Below, piece after piece: positions 45,103 through 52,706 of a stretch of DNA of 64,000 nucleotides. How positions within the stretch are numbered: position 1 is the stretch's first letter; each line of letters opens with the position of its first letter. The position numbers were made by a program, and so were the translations under genes. The DNA is from Bermanella sp034110565 (GTDB taxonomy: Bacteria; Pseudomonadota; Gammaproteobacteria; Pseudomonadales; Oceanobacteraceae): assembly GCA_034110565.1 (NCBI GenBank), contig JAWUYY010000008.1, forward strand, positions 1-64,000, given 5' to 3'. A model generated the notes under the pieces. That model worked only from the letters and a program-made list of their open reading frames with translations, was not told the origin of the DNA and did not search any database.

Positions 45103-45325
45103 ACAACCACCTACTGCTCGTGGGCTTAAGGAATTTTAAGCTTGTACAGTTAGGTTAGTTGTAAATATGAGGGATTAAGGCCAGAAAGGGCAAACATTAG
45201 CTGTAAATGCCAATTCAATATAAAAGATTAAGAGAAACAAAATTGTGGTTGTAAAACCATCTTAAAAACCAGACATAAATTACAAACAAGCGAATAAACT
45301 GAGCGAGTATCTAGTGAATCTTAGG

Positions 45326-45841
45326 CTATTTGATTTGAATACTTTCAATGTTGACATCAATGCCATTACCAAAACGATCGCCAATTTGCTCAACACCAAT
45401 CACTAAGCCATCACGACCATCGACATCTACCGTAACGCCCCGAATTTGAGCCGGTTGCGGGGTTGGGCCATCTAAATGCCCTACGGAAAACCCTCTCATG
45501 CTAATCGCCCCTTGGGTGCCATTAGGGCCAGCTCCGTCTACATCGACCCAGCGGATTTCATCAATATATAACTGCAAATCAATGTCCATGGTAATGCCTG
45601 AGCTTGGAGCGTTTTGGGATGTTTGAGAATTAAGATTTAGAATTTGGGCTTGTGCCGATTGCGAACTGGCTTCACTTAACAATAACGGCGCTTGAAACTG
45701 TTTATCATTGGCCGCGCGTTGGCTAATTTGCCCAACATGGGCCGATAAATATTCATCATCTAAGGGGGTTAAATCGGCAACCGCAAAAACAGACAAGAGC
45801 GTTAACGCGCAAAGTGAAATTAGCTGAATCTTATTTTTCAT
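45326..45841 (-). CDS. Truncated secreted FilA/DUF6160-like protein (paralogue 2)
   Basis: 171 residues with signal peptide and the motif LTPLDDEYLSAHVGQ. The body (ITMDIDLQLYIDEIRWVDVDGAGPNG, AISMRGFSVGHLDG, AQIRGVTVDVDGRDGLVIGVEQIGDRFGNGIDVNIESIQIK) aligns with the N-terminal half of both neighbours and then stops. The Ca-loop region and the GTS-IY-H ending are missing. I found no continuation in the 220 bp downstream, so this is either a 3'-deleted gene or a deliberately short form. A terminator separates it from paralogue 1. Confidence 0.65.
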   Translation of the reverse strand: MKNKIQLISLCALTLLSVFAVADLTPLDDEYLSAHVGQISQRAANDKQFQAPLLLSEASSQSAQAQILNLNSQTSQNAPSSGITMDIDLQLYIDEIRWVDVDGAGPNGTQGAISMRGFSVGHLDGPTPQPAQIRGVTVDVDGRDGLVIGVEQIGDRFGNGIDVNIESIQIK

Positions 45842-45900
45842 CGCCTACCCTCTCATGATTGCCATTAAACTGAATAACTTTAAATAGTATAAACCATAAA

Positions 45901-45922
45901 AAACCCCGGCAAGCCGGGGTTT
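45901..45922 (-). terminator. Terminator after paralogue 1
   Basis: AAACCCCGGC and GCCGGGGTTT form a 10-bp stem with a two-base centre, preceded by an A-run. It lies 35 bp past the stop of the 395-aa gene and before the start of the 171-aa gene, so they are separate transcripts. Confidence 0.9.
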
Positions 45923-45956
45923 TCGTCTGCTTACTTAAGTAAACATTACTGTCAGA

Positions 45957-47144
45957 TTAGTGACCGTAGATGCGAACAGAAGTACCTGTCATGTCGATAT
46001 CTTTAACAAGTACAGAACCTAGAGAGGTCTGAACAGAGCTGTCAGAGTTACCAACAAAGATTTCACCCATAATGATAGAACCTTTAACAACCATGTTGCT
46101 CAACTCTAGTGCTGAAACAGTATCGCCAGCTGCAATTACAGAGTTATCGGCAATATTAGTACCAGCAACAGAAGACGTAACGTCTACAACATTAATATCT
46201 ACAGAGAACTCTAATGGTTGAATGGTTTCATGGATACCATCGGAGTTCAAATCAACGCCGTTAAAGAATGCAAGATCTTTAACACCGAACTGGCCGCCAT
46301 CATCAACCCAAGCCATTTTGCTCATGATGCCACCCATTTTAGCTTGGATGTTAAGACCTGACGTACCCAATAAGGCATTACCTGTACCATTAATCACGAT
46401 TTCACCGCGAATAAAGTTACCTGATACAGTGCCAAGCGCCATATCAAAACGGTTATCGTAAACACCTACGAACTGATCACTTACAAAGTTAGTGAAGTCT
46501 TCAATTATAACACCACCAATATTGCCTTTACCTGTTGTAGACATTATTAAAGCTTGACGAGAAGCTGCATCAGGAGCAGCAGCAAATTGAGCTGCTTCAG
46601 TCGTGTTAGAAGAAACATTGGCAAGATACCAAGCTTCAGCATCACCACCGAAAGTAGGATCGCCAGCTTCAGTTGCACCGTAGGTAGCTACAGTTTTCTC
46701 TGCATTGCCGTTACCAATGATGATAGCGCCTACAGAAATATCGATACCAGCTGCTTGGTTTACGCCAGTTGCAGTAAGGTCTTCTGTACCAATTTGGCTA
46801 AGACCAATCACTAGACCATCGTTACCATCTGCATCAATGGTTACGCCACGGATTTGTGCTGCGCCAGTTAGTGCACCTGTTGCAGTATCAATTTGACCCA
46901 TCTGAACACTTCTCATAGTGATCGCGCCCTGCTCAGCAGCAGAACCATCAAGAGATAAAGTGTTACCGTCGCTATCAACATATTTGATTGCATCGATAGT
47001 CATTTGTAGATCTACATCAATGGTGATACCGGCTTGACCCGTCATTTCACCTAGTAAAGCATCGTCCATAGCTGTCATTTCAGCTTGGGCGAAAGGAGCG
47101 GCGGCTACTGCAGTAACCAAAGCAAGTTTTTTAAGGCCTTTCAT
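45957..47144 (-). CDS. Secreted FilA/DUF6160-like protein (paralogue 1)
   Basis: 395 residues. Signal peptide MKGLKKLALVTAVAAAPFAQA is followed by MTAMDDALLGEMTGQAGITIDVDLQMTIDAIKYVDSDG, a start I associate with FilA/DUF6160-type exported proteins. The protein is rich in Asp, Gly, Asn and beta-branched residues, with repeated short beta segments (AITMRSVQMG, AQIRGVTIDADG, LVIGLSQIG, GGVIIEDFTNF) and a DLNSDGIHETIQ loop suited to calcium. It ends SLGSVLVKDIDMTGTSVRIYGH. No cysteines are apparent. A ribosome-binding site (GGAGA) precedes the ATG and a strong terminator follows. A role at the cell surface is inferred. Confidence 0.7.
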   Translation of the reverse strand: MKGLKKLALVTAVAAAPFAQAEMTAMDDALLGEMTGQAGITIDVDLQMTIDAIKYVDSDGNTLSLDGSAAEQGAITMRSVQMGQIDTATGALTGAAQIRGVTIDADGNDGLVIGLSQIGTEDLTATGVNQAAGIDISVGAIIIGNGNAEKTVATYGATEAGDPTFGGDAEAWYLANVSSNTTEAAQFAAAPDAASRQALIMSTTGKGNIGGVIIEDFTNFVSDQFVGVYDNRFDMALGTVSGNFIRGEIVINGTGNALLGTSGLNIQAKMGGIMSKMAWVDDGGQFGVKDLAFFNGVDLNSDGIHETIQPLEFSVDINVVDVTSSVAGTNIADNSVIAAGDTVSALELSNMVVKGSIIMGEIFVGNSDSSVQTSLGSVLVKDIDMTGTSVRIYGH

Positions 47145-47261
47145 ATGTTGTCTCCTGTTTTTTTATTATTGTGAGAGCTTCATTCTAGAAGATTAAAGAT
47201 CTCTATTGAGGAGCTGCTTACTTAGCAACTCACATCAATTCTTGGTTTTTATTTTTATTGT

Positions 47262-47819
47262 TTAACTTTTAGACTTTTCAGTCCTTTGTTTTTTCACAGT
47301 ATCTTTAAAGAAAACTACTGGTTTTATCTTATCAACTGGTTGCTTAAAGTTGATTTTTTCACTTTCACGATCAATCTCGTAGGGTGAAAAGCGCAAAGTT
47401 GACAGCCCTTTTAAGTGTTCCATTTCAATGGCAATCCCATCAACCTCATTACCCATGAACGGCACCTTGGCCTGAACAAATAATGCAACGGCTTGAAAGT
47501 CACCTTTATCCGCCCCAAGTTTCAACATTTCACGTAATTTAAGAATCTTTTGTGAGAAAGTGGCTGCTTCATCCGCTTTTGTCACCTCCAGCATTATTTT
47601 ATTGCCTTCATTATCTATTGCAGCAGCAAAAGGCTTAATGCCATTACTTTTTGCCAACTGCATATAGGCATAGCGACCGCCTTGAGAAATTAAGTCGTCT
47701 AACTGCTTCTGGACCAGCTCAATATTAATTTTTAGATCTTTTTTGACTTGCTCTGCCGCTTGCACTTGAAAAGAAAAGGCCAAAAAACATGTAAGAAGTA
47801 ATGTGCTAAAGATTTTCAT
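47262..47819 (-). CDS. Small exported protein, function unknown
   Basis: From the ATG at 47819 (MKIFSTLLLTCFLAFSFQVQA, a signal peptide) this gives 185 residues; the open frame extends 25 codons upstream without signal-peptide character. The mature part is helical and lysine-rich (EQVKKDLKINIELVQKQLDDLISQGGRYAYMQLAKSNGIKPFAAAI) and includes VDGIAIEMEHLKGLSTLRFSPYEID. It lies 117 bp ahead of the 395-aa secreted protein on the same strand. No family recognised. Confidence 0.65.
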   Translation of the reverse strand: MKIFSTLLLTCFLAFSFQVQAAEQVKKDLKINIELVQKQLDDLISQGGRYAYMQLAKSNGIKPFAAAIDNEGNKIMLEVTKADEAATFSQKILKLREMLKLGADKGDFQAVALFVQAKVPFMGNEVDGIAIEMEHLKGLSTLRFSPYEIDRESEKINFKQPVDKIKPVVFFKDTVKKQRTEKSKS

Positions 47820-48142
47820 AAAAAGGACAACTCGTTTCTTTTTGTTATTATTTGTAAGTGGCAAGCATCCTAACCCGCCCGGATTACTCTGCACACTGCA
47901 AAGTTCACCTGAATTTACAAAGAATTACAAATTCACCCTTAGGAATGACAACCACCTTTGTTTTACTGCCTAATTGATAGACAACCAAGATCAAATAAAG
48001 ACAAACGTACTACTTTTATGAGTCTTAAGGTTATTAAAGTCGATTTCTATATTCTTATTTGCAATTTAAATGTGGAGTGGCGTTGATAGCAAATTGGTAC
48101 ACATGACCCTATTTATACATATTGAAATTAAACTGAGTAATA

Positions 48143-48235
48143 ATGAAACAACCAGTGTTACCCACAACCCCAACGTCAATTTTCTTGGCTTTTTTGGCTT
48201 ATTTGTACTTATTCAATGAGAGTGATTACTCGTGA
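48143..48235 (+). CDS. Possible 30-residue membrane micro-protein
   Basis: An ATG with a weak GAG eight bases upstream opens MKQPVLPTTPTSIFLAFLAY and ends NESDYS. The middle is hydrophobic and long enough to span or dip into a membrane. It lies alone in a 735-bp gap. A chance frame of this length is likely, so confidence is low. Confidence 0.15.
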   Translation: MKQPVLPTTPTSIFLAFLAYLYLFNESDYS

Positions 48236-48500
48236 TTTTGAATCAAATAAGACAGCATTCATTCAATTTACATGAAGTTCTCAGTTTCAAAACTACCAGC
48301 TTGGACATGGATCTAAGGTAAATATATAGGTAATCAGAGGGGCTAAAGACACAAAGAATGGCTTGGAGTGTTTTTAAAGGAAGGCTATTTAAACAAAGAT
48401 GGAGCACAACGCAGGAATCTACCCACCATATACAGGCGCGTAACATAATCCTGGGTGACAAGCAGAATTTAAAAAATGAGAGGCACTAATAAATAATACA

Positions 48501-48512
48501 CCCTAGCTAGGG
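48501..48512 (-). terminator. Palindrome downstream of tRNA-Glu
   Basis: CCCTAGCTAGGG is a perfect palindrome 43 bp past the tRNA-Glu 3' end on the minus strand. It has no U-run after it, only a T-rich stretch, so it is a weak terminator candidate. Confidence 0.3.
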
Positions 48513-48554
48513 CTGATTTTCATATAGTGCATTATTTTGAAGATAAAAAAGAAA

Positions 48555-48630
48555 TGGTATCCCGTAGGGGAGTCGAACCCCTGTTACCGCCGTGAAAGGG
48601 CGGTGTCCTAGGCCTCTAGACGAACGGGAC
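48555..48630 (-). tRNA. tRNA-Glu (TTC)
   Basis: The minus strand reads GTCCCGTTCGTCTAGAGGCC...CTTTCAC...GGTTCGACTCCCC...ACCA, 76 nt with encoded CCA. The acceptor stem GTCCCGT/ACGGGAT, the T-loop GTTCGAC and a seven-base anticodon loop with TTC are all present. It follows tRNA-Ala by 41 bp and probably shares its promoter. Confidence 0.97.
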
Positions 48631-48671
48631 ACTTATAAGATTCACAAGCTATAGGCCGAGCTTGAAAAAAT

Positions 48672-48747
48672 TGGTGGAGCCTAGCGGGATCGAACCGCTG
48701 ACCTCAACACTGCCAGTGTTGCGCTCTCCCAGCTGAGCTAAGGCCCC
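48672..48747 (-). tRNA. tRNA-Ala (GGC)
   Basis: The minus strand reads GGGGCCTTAGCTCAGCTGGG...CTGGCAG...GGTTCGATCCCG...CACCA, 76 nt with encoded CCA. The anticodon loop CTGGCAG gives GGC. It is the first gene of a two-tRNA unit. Confidence 0.97.
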
Positions 48748-48775
48748 ACGTATCTCGGTGTTTGAGATGGCGTGC

Positions 48776-48804
48776 ATTATACGTAATGATTTCCCTTTGT
48801 CACC
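48776..48804 (-). promoter_or_regulatory. Promoter of tRNA-Ala/tRNA-Glu unit
   Basis: On the minus strand GTGACA (48799-48804) and a perfect TATAAT (48776-48781) are separated by 17 bp, followed by a GC-rich GCACGCC. The spacing and composition are those of a strong stable-RNA promoter, about 30 bp ahead of tRNA-Ala. Confidence 0.75.
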
Positions 48805-48904
48805 CCTAATTCCACATTTTTTGCGTATTAAAACAAGCTGTTAGGGAGCAAACAGGTGCAAACGTACAAACTAAAGGCTTTAGTATAAAAACAGAATTAA
48901 TGCG

Positions 48905-49459
48905 CTAGCGAGCTAATGAACGAATGGTTGGCCCAGTCGCTTGTTCAAAGCCTTGATTTTTAGCCGACTGAACTTGGGCAAGGGCATCTTTCATTTGCAA
49001 TCGCCACTGGCTATCCGCCTTATCCCCTTGTGTAATATGGTCTTGGCTTTGATTCATCACGACCGGTAAGTCCAGTGCCAGCCAGGTGAAGTATCCTTCT
49101 TTGAAGTAATGAACATTCTCATACCCCCACGCCACCGCTAAGAATGTGGCTACAGCACTACGATAACAATGCGCACTATTACAATAGATAACGATAGGGA
49201 TATCTTTATCTAGGGTTTCAATCAGATACAAATCATTAAAGTCTCGCTTTAAGTCCAGGTGAACTGCACTGCGAATGTGCCCAAGTTGATATTCAAATTG
49301 ATCGCGCACATCAATGAAGGTGGCACCCTTTTCGAACAAATTAAGGGCTTCAAATGCATCAATCGTATTAGCGCCCTTAATAGATTCGATTTGTTCAGCA
49401 TGAGTTGTAAAAACAGCAAATAACAATATAAGGCTCAACAAGGAGGTTTTTATAACCAC
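48905..49459 (-). CDS. Exported rhodanese-domain protein
   Basis: 184 residues with a signal peptide (MVIKTSLLSLILLFAVFTTHA). The start is a GTG with a good AAGGAG ribosome-binding site. The rhodanese domain shows FEKGATFIDVRDQFEYQLGHIRSAVHLDL and an active-site loop IVIYCNSAHCYRSAVATF, where the first Cys is the likely sulfur carrier and a second cysteine lies five residues on. A short charged tail follows. It should act in the periplasm. It is a single gene between the tRNAs and the chemotaxis operon. Confidence 0.87.
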   Translation of the reverse strand: MVIKTSLLSLILLFAVFTTHAEQIESIKGANTIDAFEALNLFEKGATFIDVRDQFEYQLGHIRSAVHLDLKRDFNDLYLIETLDKDIPIVIYCNSAHCYRSAVATFLAVAWGYENVHYFKEGYFTWLALDLPVVMNQSQDHITQGDKADSQWRLQMKDALAQVQSAKNQGFEQATGPTIRSLAR

Positions 49460-49641
49460 GGCCTTTCTCCTTTTAACAATGTTAATTTGAGTATAGGTCG
49501 AGTAATCAAACTAGCTTGTAACTTATAGCTGTAAGGTTATCAGGGAGTTATAGCTAAATAGCCCAAGTAAATATTTGACTAATACTGGTTAAGTGAATTT
49601 TGTTATTTTTTGGATGATATGATGTTTTAACCGACAATAAA

Positions 49642-49664
49642 AAACCGAGCCAGCTGCTCGGTTT
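49642..49664 (-). terminator. Terminator of the flagellar/chemotaxis operon
   Basis: AAACCGAGC and GCTCGGTTT pair around CAGCT, with an A-run on the left that becomes a U-run on the minus strand. It lies 33 bp past the last gene of the operon. Confidence 0.88.
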
Positions 49665-49696
49665 ATAAGTCATGTTGTTACTGCTTAGAGGTATAA

Positions 49697-50134
49697 CTAG
49701 TGCACAGCACTTTCAAAGTTAACTTGACGCTTACGATTCAACGAGAGTAATAACTCAGCCTCTGAATAACTAAACCCACAGCTGCTCACCAAGTCATTTT
49801 CTGTCGCACCCATGGCAATCAAGCGCGATGCTTGATCATAAGAAGGATGTTCTGGTTGTGAGTTTAAAATAGCGAACTGTTTCTTTAATACTTCAGCTAA
49901 ACGGCGCTCTGTTTCTAACACTTTTTGCCCCATACCAATGGCGCTTTTAGACAGTGTCGACATATCTTCATGCAGTCGCTGATTGATAACGGCCTGCTGT
50001 CGCTTTTGTTTCAGCAACACTCGTGCGTTATATAACGCCATGGCGCACCCTAAAATAGATGCACTAGCAGCAACGATTAACAGCGTAGGATGTATGAACG
50101 CACTAAGCGCCCAAGACGATACAAGTTCTAACAT
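49697..50134 (-). CDS. DUF2802 membrane protein at end of chemotaxis operon
   Basis: 145 residues. An N-terminal transmembrane helix (PTLLIVAASASILGCAMALY) is followed by a coiled coil (RQQAVINQRLHEDMSTLSKSAIGMGQKVLETERRLAEVLKKQ) and a C-terminal helix-turn motif (DQASRLIAMGATENDLVSSCGFSYSEAELLLSL). This is the DUF2802 protein that follows cheW in Pseudomonas-type clusters. Its role is unknown. It is the last gene before a terminator. Confidence 0.82.
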   Translation of the reverse strand: MLELVSSWALSAFIHPTLLIVAASASILGCAMALYNARVLLKQKRQQAVINQRLHEDMSTLSKSAIGMGQKVLETERRLAEVLKKQFAILNSQPEHPSYDQASRLIAMGATENDLVSSCGFSYSEAELLLSLNRKRQVNFESAVH

Positions 50135-50251
50135 GATTCACTCGCAGTTGCCTTTTAGGCAAGTATTAAATTTATTATGGACACCAAGCACATTCCAATA
50201 ATGTGCTTGGTGCCAACTGCATAAAGTTGCTTTTTAAAAGCTGATCAACGC

Positions 50252-50737
50252 CTAAACGTCGTTAAGTTCTGCCCATTCTTCGTCGGACATCATCTTCTCA
50301 AGATCAACCAAAATAAGCAGTTCTTCATTTTTATGACAAACACCTTGAATAAATTTGGCCGTTTCCTCATTGCCCACATTTGGCGTGGTTTCGATTTCAG
50401 ACTGACGCAAATAAACCACTTCGGCTACGGCATCCACTAAAATCCCAACAACTTGGTTTTCTGTTTCAATAATGACAATACGGGTTTGGTCGCTGGTCTC
50501 AGTTTCACTTAAGCCAAAACGCAAACGAGTATCGATTACCGTCACCACATTACCGCGGAGATTGATTATGCCCAACACGTATGGAGGTGCACCCGGTACA
50601 GGTGCGATCTCTGTATAGCGAAGTATTTCTTGTACTTGCATTACATTGATGCCGTAGGTTTCGTTATCTAAACGAAAGATGACCCACTGCAACACGGGAT
50701 CTTCGGCTCCCCCTTTTGCTTCATAGGTACTCATCAA
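50252..50737 (-). CDS. cheW: Chemotaxis coupling protein CheW
   Basis: CheW links chemoreceptors to CheA. The 161 residues include QWVIFRLDNETYGINVMQVQEILRYTEIAPVPGAPPYVLGIINLRGNVVTVIDTRLRFG and VGILVDAVAEVVYL, the standard CheW pattern. It lies near the end of the operon, 154 bp downstream of parP. That gap holds a perfect palindrome TAGTCTAGACTA at 50838-50849, of unknown meaning. Confidence 0.95.
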   Translation of the reverse strand: MMSTYEAKGGAEDPVLQWVIFRLDNETYGINVMQVQEILRYTEIAPVPGAPPYVLGIINLRGNVVTVIDTRLRFGLSETETSDQTRIVIIETENQVVGILVDAVAEVVYLRQSEIETTPNVGNEETAKFIQGVCHKNEELLILVDLEKMMSDEEWAELNDV

Positions 50738-50892
50738 TTCTCTCCTATATATGGCGCAGCCAACTTAGTGTTTGCATATTACGCCAGCGGCCAATTAATA
50801 TTTGGCAACTCGTCAAATTCATAACATTCCCTGTTATTAGTCTAGACTAGAGCAGGTTGTGTGCCAGTCGAGATCCAATTAAACAATAGGAC

Positions 50893-51687
50893 TTATTTTA
50901 CTTCGGCTTCTAACAAGTCAATTAGGCTATCTACATGTATCAAAGCACACATGTGATCGACCACCGTGCCAGATAACCATTTACGCTTACCCTGCTGAGA
51001 GCGCCATTTCACTTGGTCTGGCTCTAATCGAACCGTGCTATGTACTTTCTTGCACGCCAATGTCCATTTACTGCGTTGTAATTGAATAACATAATCAAAA
51101 CCATCATCGGCAAGGTTAAAACCCTTCTCTGGCATGATGTATTGAGCAGTATCTACCACATATAAATGTTGCTCATGATCGATATAGGCGCCAATAAACC
51201 AATCTGGCCGGCCAATCAATTGATTCGTTTCGTGCTCAACTTTGATGATTTTTCCTAGGGACTCCATAGGAACCGCAAGTTTCAGCCCGCATACGTCAAA
51301 CAATAAAACGTCAAAAGCTTGCTGCGCCCAAACAGGAGCTTTCGGATAACGTAACTCAACAGGCTTTTCATAAATTTTGTCAACAGTTTGGCTCGAATCA
51401 ACGTGTTCTGCGGCCTCTTCTATCTGTTGTGCAACTTGAGCGTCAACAACAGGCTCTGCCACTACGTTTATAGGCGAAGCATCATGTCTGAGCTGTTCAA
51501 CTACAGGCTCAGCAACCGTTAATTCTGGTTCCGCGGGCTGCACAGAAACCTCTATCGCTTCCTGTGTCTCAGTGACAGCATCAGAAAATAAATCAACCAG
51601 TAGGTTATCCATATACTCTTGGACAACTGTTCCAACATGGGCCGATTTTGTAATTGTGGTTTTAGGTTGCGTAGGATTACTCATCAT
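50893..51687 (-). CDS. parP: CheW-domain array-positioning protein ParP
   Basis: 264 residues. The N-terminal part has a short conserved-looking helix (VGTVVQEYMDNLLVDLFSD) and then an acidic, Pro/Val/Glu-rich linker (~40-110). The C-terminal part is CheW-like (AFDVLLFDVCGLKLAVPMESLGKIIKVE ... WFIGAYIDHEQHLYVVDTAQYIM). Together with the ParA-type ATPase upstream this is the ParP of the ParC/ParP system, which ties chemotaxis arrays to the cell pole and passes them on at division. Its ATG overlaps the end of the 48-codon frame at 51677-51823. Confidence 0.85.
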   Translation of the reverse strand: MMSNPTQPKTTITKSAHVGTVVQEYMDNLLVDLFSDAVTETQEAIEVSVQPAEPELTVAEPVVEQLRHDASPINVVAEPVVDAQVAQQIEEAAEHVDSSQTVDKIYEKPVELRYPKAPVWAQQAFDVLLFDVCGLKLAVPMESLGKIIKVEHETNQLIGRPDWFIGAYIDHEQHLYVVDTAQYIMPEKGFNLADDGFDYVIQLQRSKWTLACKKVHSTVRLEPDQVKWRSQQGKRKWLSGTVVDHMCALIHVDSLIDLLEAEVK

Positions 51688-51823
51688 TATCCACCCTGCG
51701 TGCAGTCCAAGTTTTGATATTCAAAAGCTGGATCTGATTAAACGCATATTGATGCAAATGGCGATGAGATAGAAAAAGACAATCACGATAGCCACTGACA
51801 ACTTGATCTAGTGTGCGTGTCAT
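51677..51823 (-). CDS. Candidate 48-residue protein between parC and parP
   Basis: The ATG lies three bases after the parC stop (TAATGTATG). The frame stays open for 48 codons and its TAA overlaps the parP start (ATGATGAGTAA). The product begins MTRTLDQVVSGYRDCLFLSH and ends ARRVDNDE; it is basic, His-rich in the middle (SHRHLHQY) and has no membrane helix. No clear ribosome-binding site is visible, so translation would rely on coupling to parC. A chance frame of this length is possible; the exact fit at both ends is the argument in favour. Confidence 0.4.
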   Translation of the reverse strand: MTRTLDQVVSGYRDCLFLSHRHLHQYAFNQIQLLNIKTWTARRVDNDE

Positions 51824-51826
51824 ACA

Positions 51827-52606
51827 TTAAGCCGCGCTTGCTTTGCTTAACAGGGTGTTAAGCAGGTGGCGATAAACTCGAACCCCACGGCTATCAGGGT
51901 CTAGATCCGATGGCACTTTTGCTATAGCGCTGGCATCACGAAATTTAGTATCCACAGGAATAGCCTCAGCAAATACTTGATCGCCATATAATTCACGAAT
52001 TTTTTTCAAGGCATTAATCGAAGCATGGGTTCGACGATCATAAAGCGTTGGAATAATGGTAAACGGTAATTGTTTTTTAGTGCTCTGCATCACCATACCC
52101 AGTGTATGGGTCATGCGTTCTAGCCCTTTGACCGCTAAAAATTCAGTTTGTACTGGAATTAATAAACGCTGCGCTGCCGCCAAGGCGTTGATCATCAAGA
52201 CACCTAAAATTGGCGGCGTGTCGATGAGGACAAACTCGTAATCATCCCATAGAGTTGCCAAGGCTTTTGAAATCACCAACCCCATTCCCCCTTGCCCAGC
52301 CACTTTTCGCTCTAATGTGGCCAATGCCGTACTGGCAGGAAATAAATCAATCCCTTCTTTTGTGGTTTTACGAATAATGGTTTTAGGTAGACCTTCCGGT
52401 ATCTTGCCTTCATACATGAAAAGATCAAAAGTACTGTACTCAATATCATCAGGGTCATATTTGAAATAACTCGTTAACGAGCCATGCGGGTCTAGATCAA
52501 CCATCAACACACGAAAACCCTGCTCACGAAGCAATCCCGCAAGACTAACCGTGGTCGTGGTTTTACCCACGCCACCTTTTTGATTTGCTACGGCCCATAC
52601 GTGCAC
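51827..52606 (-). CDS. parC: ParA-family ATPase ParC
   Basis: 259 residues of the ParA/MinD family. The deviant Walker A NQKGGVGKTTTTVSLAG is at residues 8-24 and the Walker B region is FVLIDTPPILGVLMINALAAA. In chemotaxis operons this protein (ParC, also called Soj-like) forms polar gradients that place chemotaxis arrays with ParP. The start is a GTG with AAGGAG six bases upstream. It is not the topoisomerase IV subunit of the same name. Confidence 0.88.
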   Translation of the reverse strand: MHVWAVANQKGGVGKTTTTVSLAGLLREQGFRVLMVDLDPHGSLTSYFKYDPDDIEYSTFDLFMYEGKIPEGLPKTIIRKTTKEGIDLFPASTALATLERKVAGQGGMGLVISKALATLWDDYEFVLIDTPPILGVLMINALAAAQRLLIPVQTEFLAVKGLERMTHTLGMVMQSTKKQLPFTIIPTLYDRRTHASINALKKIRELYGDQVFAEAIPVDTKFRDASAIAKVPSDLDPDSRGVRVYRHLLNTLLSKASAA

Positions 52607-52706
52607 AACTCACTCCTTGGCCTAAACATACTCTGCCGCATAGAAAAAAGCGGCAATTTAATGAATCTACACATACACCATGCAGGTTCTATTCCTATTG
52701 AGACTA

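Larger units (their letters stand above)
47820..48554. other. Gene-free region upstream of exported-protein cluster
   Basis: 735 bp with no convincing gene. It contains a 30-codon frame at 48143-48235 and a 12-bp palindrome CCCTAGCTAGGG (48501-48512). Longer minus-strand frames here (48243-48461) have no ribosome-binding site and an implausible composition. Confidence 0.5.

Noticed and set aside
48243..48461. 72-codon minus-strand frame in the 48-kb gap
   Set aside because: No ribosome-binding site, Cys/Leu-rich random-looking translation and no neighbour support.
50738..50892. 25-codon frame between parP and cheW
   Set aside because: Very short, with no tight fit to either neighbour; the gap more likely holds a promoter or the palindrome at 50838-50849.
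52634..52655. Hairpin TGCCGC/GCGGCA between parC and motD as a terminator
   Set aside because: The T-run lies in the loop rather than after the stem, and the operon clearly continues.
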